From the NCBI GenBank assembly GCA_018650795.1, contig JABIFG010000058.1, forward strand, positions 73,497 to 113,757: DNA of 40,261 nt, given 5' to 3'. Below the pieces are notes generated by a model, which was given only the letters and a program-made list of their open reading frames with translations, ran no database searches and had not been told where the DNA came from. This document shows, piece after piece, positions 35,696 through 40,261 of this stretch. Position numbers and translations under genes: made by a program. Source of the DNA: Fidelibacterota bacterium (lineage in GTDB: Bacteria > Fidelibacterota > UBA8477 > JABMPR01). Each line of letters begins with the position of its first letter. Position 1 is the stretch's first letter.

Positions 35696-35712
35696 GTTAT
35701 ATTAGGTATACT
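35696..35712. promoter_or_regulatory. Putative regulator operator, site E
   Basis: GTTATATTAGGTATACT; on the minus strand it reads AGTATA-CCTAA-TATAAC, matching the AGTATA-N5-TATA core. It ends 35 bases before the ATG at 35748, close to the 36- and 37-base spacing of sites A and B. It is the weakest right half-site of the five. It would place the LVIVD pair under the sulfatase regulator. Confidence 0.52.
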
Positions 35713-35747
35713 TTTTATTTATTGTAATCATGGAGGGAAGAGAAATA

Positions 35748-38003
35748 ATGCTCAGATATCTACCAAATAGGATCTCATGGCTATGTTTATTCGTGTTGCT
35801 TCATGGCTTAAATTTCGCTCAGGACATCACCCTGCTTTCACAGCTGGTAAATGGCAGCGCAACCGTGAGTGCTGTGGACAATGGGATTTTATACTTTGAT
35901 AGTGGAAATAAAATCGTGATTTCCAATGTCTCTACTCCCCAAAGTCCAGTCGTTCTTGGAAGTTTTCTACTTGATGCAACCATCCTTGACCTTGATGTTG
36001 AATTTGAACAGCTTGCCATTCTGGATGCCGATGGTCTATTCAGCCTCTATAGTGTCTTTGTACCTGAAATGCCTGATCTTCTAGATAGTTTATCAATTGG
36101 ACCCGTCGAATTTGATCCCATTTTTGATACCTTCGCTGCCGAAATATCAATTGTTGGATCAAAGGTGTTTATTCTTAGAGAAGATAGTGGTTTATTGGTC
36201 ATTGATATAAGCGATCCAGAGAATGTACAAGTCGCTGACAGCTATATTGATATCTCATCCACTGGGTATTATAGTTTCGCTATTTCTGACAGTCTAGTTT
36301 TGATCGGGCGAGTGACCTCAGACCTTATCAGTGTTGTTACTGTACTTCAATATTCTGATGAATCCAATCTGGAAGTTGTAGGTGAGGTAAGCCTGGGAGA
36401 CACCCCCGAAGGCATAACTATAGCTGGAGATATTGCGTATATAGCCGCGGGTCAACAGGGGATAATCAGTCTGGATATAAATAATCCGACCTCCCCTACT
36501 ATTTTGGACGATGCCTATTGGGATGGGTGGTACACTCAAGTTGAAGTGTTCGGAGATTACGCCTATGTTGCAGCTGATGCAGCAGGAATGCTCGTAATAG
36601 ATATTAGCCAACCGAACAATATGGAGGATACACCAGTAGGTTTTTATGTCTCCTCCGAAGAGTATTCCTATCTCCAATACCTTACGCTTGATGATAATAC
36701 TGCCTATCTACCCTATGGGCTGGGAGGATTGAAAATTGTGGATATATCAGATCCTTTAGCTCCAACTTATTTGGCTGACGGATCTCCAAATTCAGGTGGA
36801 TCTGCTTTTGGAGTTGACTACAAAAATGATTTTGTCTATCTCGCTGACTGGTCCAACGATTTGACAATAGTCGATGTCAGTGATCCCGTCAATCCCGCAA
36901 TCATTCGTAATGTGGGCTTTGATGGTAGTGGGAAGAAAGTACGTATCTTCGGTGATTACGCCTATGTTACTGGATCCTATGGGGTACATATTGTTGATAT
37001 ATCAAACCCATTAGAGGCATCCGTTGTTGGTGAATTCATCCGAAGTGAACCTGGCTCAATCTATCCCCATGGTGTTGATGTCAAGGACGATAAGATGTAT
37101 GTCTCATTCAACGCGATGGGTCTTTATGTCGTAGATGTTTCCAATCCTGAAAATCCTATAGAACTTGGACATTTTGATGCCCTGGATTGGGCGAGAGATG
37201 TGGTTGTGGTTGATAGTCTGGCCTATTTATTAAATCTTAACGATGGTGGTAGTTTTTCTGAAGCACTTCAGTACATGCAAATTTTAAACATATCTGATCC
37301 AAACAATATTTATGAAATTGGAAATTGGACCGGATCAAGAAATTATGCCTGGTCCAACAACATCCTTGTCCGAGATGCCTTTGCTTATGTTCTCGGGGAC
37401 AAAGGTTTATTTATTATTGATATCTCTGATCCGACAAATCCCGTTACAACTGGTGTATGGAATCCAGGTGGATGGAATTTTAGATTGTCAGAAGATGGCA
37501 ACTTTGCCTTTATAGCAAAAGAAGGTGCCGGGTTAAAGGTAGTAGATGTTTCGAATCCAAGTAATCCATCGCTTGCTACGACATTCTCCACCTTTGATTA
37601 TTGTGCAGATGTCGCTCCCAGAGACAGTCTGGTTTACATCGCCGACGCTGATGGAGGATTACTCATTGCTCAACACGGTTTTGCTCCTGTTTCAATCAAC
37701 AATGATCATGAAATTGCAACACCACTTTCATTTGGATTAGATCAGAACTTCCCTAACCCCTTCAATCCAAGCACTACCATACAATACTCTATCCCTTTCT
37801 CGTCTCAGGTCGAATTGAATATCTACGATATGAAAGGACGTCTGATTAAAACTGACTCAGTTGAACATCCTGCCGCCGGCGTCTATTCATTAAACTGGAA
37901 CGGTACCGACATGGCTGGAAGATCAGTCCCCTCAGGTATGTACATCTTTCAGATCATATCAGGTGAATTCAATATGAGTCGCAAAATGGTTCTTTTGAAA
38001 TAA
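35748..38003 (+). CDS. LVIVD-repeat secreted protein with T9SS sorting domain
   Basis: A 751-residue secreted protein of unknown role. It has a Sec-type signal (MLRYLPNRISWLCLFVLLHG, cut near FAQD). Most of the chain is a series of LVIVD beta repeats of about 40-45 residues (for example GLKIVDISDPLAPTYLADG, NDLTIVDVSDPVNP), which should fold as one or more beta-propellers. From about residue 660 it ends in a T9SS sorting domain (DQNFPNPFNPSTTIQYSIP, YDMKGRLI, then VPSGMYIFQI). I chose ATG 35748 over 35730 because GGAGG lies ahead of it and it sits 35 bases from operator E. The tandem paralogue starts 26 bases downstream. Surface binding of glycan or of partner enzymes is possible, but no function is shown. 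Confidence 0.88.
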   Translation: MLRYLPNRISWLCLFVLLHGLNFAQDITLLSQLVNGSATVSAVDNGILYFDSGNKIVISNVSTPQSPVVLGSFLLDATILDLDVEFEQLAILDADGLFSLYSVFVPEMPDLLDSLSIGPVEFDPIFDTFAAEISIVGSKVFILREDSGLLVIDISDPENVQVADSYIDISSTGYYSFAISDSLVLIGRVTSDLISVVTVLQYSDESNLEVVGEVSLGDTPEGITIAGDIAYIAAGQQGIISLDINNPTSPTILDDAYWDGWYTQVEVFGDYAYVAADAAGMLVIDISQPNNMEDTPVGFYVSSEEYSYLQYLTLDDNTAYLPYGLGGLKIVDISDPLAPTYLADGSPNSGGSAFGVDYKNDFVYLADWSNDLTIVDVSDPVNPAIIRNVGFDGSGKKVRIFGDYAYVTGSYGVHIVDISNPLEASVVGEFIRSEPGSIYPHGVDVKDDKMYVSFNAMGLYVVDVSNPENPIELGHFDALDWARDVVVVDSLAYLLNLNDGGSFSEALQYMQILNISDPNNIYEIGNWTGSRNYAWSNNILVRDAFAYVLGDKGLFIIDISDPTNPVTTGVWNPGGWNFRLSEDGNFAFIAKEGAGLKVVDVSNPSNPSLATTFSTFDYCADVAPRDSLVYIADADGGLLIAQHGFAPVSINNDHEIATPLSFGLDQNFPNPFNPSTTIQYSIPFSSQVELNIYDMKGRLIKTDSVEHPAAGVYSLNWNGTDMAGRSVPSGMYIFQIISGEFNMSRKMVLLK

Positions 38004-38029
38004 CTGCTTAATGATTGGGAGACCCCCCA

Positions 38030-40162
38030 TTGCATCCACGTAAAATTAGATTCATATTAATGCTCCTCACTTTCATATGCATGGGACATCCACTTTTTGC
38101 CCAGAATATTGAGTTACTGTCACAGTTGGTAAATGGAGGTTCCAGCGTATCGACCCTGGAAGATGATATACTGTTCTTTGACAGTGGTAATAAGGTAGTT
38201 ATTTCTAGTGTGTATTTTCCTGGAACCCCGGATGTTATGGGTAGCTTCCTCCTCGATGCAACTATTCTGGATATGGATATTGAAAATAATTTTTTATCCG
38301 TTCTTGATGCCAATGGATATTTCAACCTATTCAATGTTACAGATCCAGAAGCAGTGGTTTTCCAAGATTCAATTTATCTTGGAGAGGTATTTTTTGATCC
38401 CATTTTTGACGAATATGCTGCTCAAGTAATTAGTCATGAAAATATGGTTTTCATATTACGAGAAGATCAGGGTCTCACTGTGATTGATATCAGCCAGCCC
38501 ACATCCTGCGAAATTATTGGTAGCTACGGATCACAAGGTCCATACAATTATCGGAGCATGGCAATATCAGCCAACCATATGCTACTTGGAGTCGGCGGAA
38601 GTGCCTGGGATGATTTTTTTCTAGAAACTATTGACATCACTGACCCCGCGAATCCTCTTCCTGTCGGAAGTGTTTCCCTGTCTGATGCTCCAGAAGGTGT
38701 CACTGTGAGTGGCAATACTGCCTTTGTTGCGGCGGCAATGCAAGGCCTGGTAAGTATTAATGTTTCAGATATGAGTTCACCAACTGTCTTAGATACCTCT
38801 TATTGGGATGGTTGGTACACTGAGGTCGTCGTGGCTGGAGACTATGCTTATGTAGCATGTGATGCCTCGGGAATGAATATCATTGACATTTCCGATCCAG
38901 CCTCAATGGATGATACACCTGTAGGCATATACCACCCTGAAGGTGAATTTACGCTTTGTACAGATATCGGGATTGATGGTGAGTATGTCTTCTTAGCTAC
39001 TGGAGGGACCGGACTTCATATTATAGATATCTCCTCTGCCACTGAACCAACATTCGTTGCATCAGGTTCTCCCAGTTCAGGTGGTGGCGCTTTTGGAGTT
39101 GACTACAAAGACGATTATGTATTTATCGCTGATTATCAAAATGATCTGACAATTGTGGATGTCGCAGATCCATATAACCCCTTTATCGTTAGAAACGTAG
39201 GTTTTGAAGGGATAGGCTTAAAAGTAGAAATATTTGAAGACTTAGCTTATGTCTCAGGTACCTATGGATTACATATTGTGGATATTTCTAACCCACTCGA
39301 GGCTCATATTGTTGGAGAATATCTCCATGGTCGATATGGTTATGCAGTCTGGGCTCACGGTGTAGATGTTCAAGGGGATATTTGTTATCTATCATATACA
39401 CGACGAGGTCTATACATCCTGGATGTTTCTGATCCCGCAAATATAATTGAGCTTTCCCATTATGCCCCAGAAGATAATGCTATAAACGACGTTCAAATTG
39501 TGGATAGTCTGGCATATTTGGTTTTTCGGAGCAACGGCGGGGTTTATCCTGATCCTGATCTCCCATATATGGAAGTACTCAATATCTCAGATCCTACCAA
39601 TCCTCAACTTGTAGGATCATGGACGGGATCTGTTGAATGGGCCTGGGGAAATTCATTAATTGTTCGTGATAGCATTGCCTACATGCTTGACAATGAAGGC
39701 CTATTCATACTTGACGTGAGCGATCCAACAGAAATTTCACAACTAGGGGTTTGGGATCCAGGTGGATGGAATTTTAAACTCAGTGATAGCGGTGATTTAC
39801 TCTTCATTGCCAAGGAAAACGGTGGTATGAAGGTTGTTGATGTATCAGATCCAACAAATCCAAACAGGGTAGCAAATTTTCATACCATCGATTGGTGTGC
39901 TGATGTAGCTATCAATGATAGTCTTGTATATATTGCAGATTATGACGGTGGACTGTTGATTGCTCAACACGACTTCCTTACTGTTGCAATTGATGAAGGT
40001 AAAAAGAGGACGATTCCTGAAACTTTTTCACTAGAACAGAACTACCCCAATCCGTTTAATCCAACAACCACAATAGCTTATAATATTCCGTATAGGTCAG
40101 AGACAAAGTTAACTATCCATGATATTGTGTGGAGTCAGACCAATTCGGTTCATTTGATCTAA
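38030..40162 (+). CDS. LVIVD-repeat secreted protein, sorting tail cut by mobile element
   Basis: A 710-residue paralogue of the gene at 35748, colinear with it along the whole repeat region (shared blocks such as SPSSGGGAFGVDYKDDYV and VWDPGGWNFKLS). It has a Sec-type signal ending LFAQ. The T9SS tail begins normally (SLEQNYPNPFNPTTTIAYN) but after IHDI (codon ending 40126) it changes to VWSQTNSVHLI and stops, about 58 residues short of its paralogue. The last 11 codons come from the adjoining mobile element. I use TTG 38030-38032, preceded by GGGAGA; TTG 38015 is an alternative. The protein may be misdirected or non-functional in this strain, though it could still fold. Confidence 0.85.
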   Translation: MHPRKIRFILMLLTFICMGHPLFAQNIELLSQLVNGGSSVSTLEDDILFFDSGNKVVISSVYFPGTPDVMGSFLLDATILDMDIENNFLSVLDANGYFNLFNVTDPEAVVFQDSIYLGEVFFDPIFDEYAAQVISHENMVFILREDQGLTVIDISQPTSCEIIGSYGSQGPYNYRSMAISANHMLLGVGGSAWDDFFLETIDITDPANPLPVGSVSLSDAPEGVTVSGNTAFVAAAMQGLVSINVSDMSSPTVLDTSYWDGWYTEVVVAGDYAYVACDASGMNIIDISDPASMDDTPVGIYHPEGEFTLCTDIGIDGEYVFLATGGTGLHIIDISSATEPTFVASGSPSSGGGAFGVDYKDDYVFIADYQNDLTIVDVADPYNPFIVRNVGFEGIGLKVEIFEDLAYVSGTYGLHIVDISNPLEAHIVGEYLHGRYGYAVWAHGVDVQGDICYLSYTRRGLYILDVSDPANIIELSHYAPEDNAINDVQIVDSLAYLVFRSNGGVYPDPDLPYMEVLNISDPTNPQLVGSWTGSVEWAWGNSLIVRDSIAYMLDNEGLFILDVSDPTEISQLGVWDPGGWNFKLSDSGDLLFIAKENGGMKVVDVSDPTNPNRVANFHTIDWCADVAINDSLVYIADYDGGLLIAQHDFLTVAIDEGKKRTIPETFSLEQNYPNPFNPTTTIAYNIPYRSETKLTIHDIVWSQTNSVHLI

Positions 40163-40261
40163 ATAAATAAGAGATACTTTGGGCGGCTAACAACCCGAAA
40201 AAGGAGCCAATAATGAGCCCAAAGTCAGAAGTAGAGAGACGAGTAAAAGCGATCAAAAGAA
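40127..40261 (+). mobile_element. Left end of an insertion sequence, runs off window
   Basis: Homology between the two tandem LVIVD genes stops abruptly at about 40126. The new sequence begins TGTGGAGTCAGACC, a plausible terminal inverted-repeat start (TG-first), and leads within 86 bases to a new small ORF start with a strong ribosome site. The right end and target duplication lie outside the window, so the exact boundary (40126-40128) and family are uncertain. Confidence 0.68.
40213..40261 (+). CDS. Probable transposase, first 16 codons (partial)
   Basis: An ORF opening at ATG 40213 with AAGGAG six bases ahead, reading MSPKSEVERRVKAIKR to the window edge. The basic start resembles the helix-turn-helix N-termini of integrase-core transposases as I recall them. 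Too little is present for a family call. Its position 86 bases inside the putative element end is typical of a transposase gene. Confidence 0.5.
   Translation, partial: MSPKSEVERRVKAIKR

Noticed and set aside
36318-36677. 119-codon minus-strand ORF within the LVIVD gene
   Set aside because: It is antisense to repeat-rich coding sequence and explained by the repeats' composition.
35748-40162. Tandem repeats as a CRISPR-like array or DNA satellite
   Set aside because: The periodicity is at protein level (LVIVD units) with diverged DNA; there are no identical repeats or spacers.
1-40261. SusC/SusD pair, tRNA, rRNA or replication origin
   Set aside because: No TonB-plug, SusD-like, cloverleaf or rRNA sequence was recognised on either strand; SusC/D may lie outside the window.

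Overview
The window reads as an accessory carbohydrate locus from a marine, Gram-negative bacterium of the FCB group. Four secreted proteins carry the type IX secretion (T9SS) C-terminal signature 'NYPNPFNP...Y.IP', a form common in Candidatus Marinimicrobia (Neomarinimicrobiota), Calditrichota and relatives. The taxonomic call is inference. No rRNA, tRNA or CRISPR array was seen, and no SusC/SusD pair is present.

Layout. (1) 1-18956, all minus strand: a sulfated-glycan degradation block with eight formylglycine-type sulfatases (one cut by the window edge), a GH29 alpha-L-fucosidase, a sialate-O-acetylesterase-like SGNH esterase, a GH18-like lipoprotein, a LysE-type exporter and a GntR/LacI-type regulator. 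(2) 19229-31112, minus strand: nine genes encoding a parvulin-anaerobic sulfatase-maturase fusion, a nucleotidyltransferase-GHMP kinase fusion, a GDP-mannose 3,5-epimerase-like enzyme, a sodium/solute symporter, ATP sulfurylase, two overlapping arylsulfotransferase-family proteins without signal peptides, a CysD/PAPS-reductase-family PP-loop enzyme and a cytosolic sulfatase-fold enzyme with Thr in place of the formylglycine Cys. (3) 31249-35501, minus strand: mannose-1-phosphate guanylyltransferase and two more sulfatases. (4) 35748-40162, plus strand: tandem LVIVD-repeat secreted proteins, the second losing its sorting tail where a mobile element begins at about 40127.

How it fits together. 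The exported sulfatases (Tat-type signals; some lipoproteins, two with T9SS tails), fucosidase and esterase would strip sulfate, acetyl and fucose from a sulfated fucan-like polymer. The maturase fusion would activate the sulfatases in the cytosol before export. The symporter could import products. The sulfurylase, PP-loop and sulfotransferase proteins point to a cytosolic sulfate or sulfuryl-transfer branch whose substrates are unknown. ManC, the epimerase and the kinase fusion point to GDP-mannose/GDP-L-galactose-type nucleotide sugars.

Five upstream regions share a 17-bp AGTATA-N5-TATA element: before the esterase, a sulfatase, the GntR gene itself, the nine-gene operon and the LVIVD pair. 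This suggests one regulon under the GntR-type regulator. The strongest candidates for something new are the maturase fusion, the cytosolic sulfuryl-transfer operon and this regulon. There is no gene-free stretch over 300 bases.
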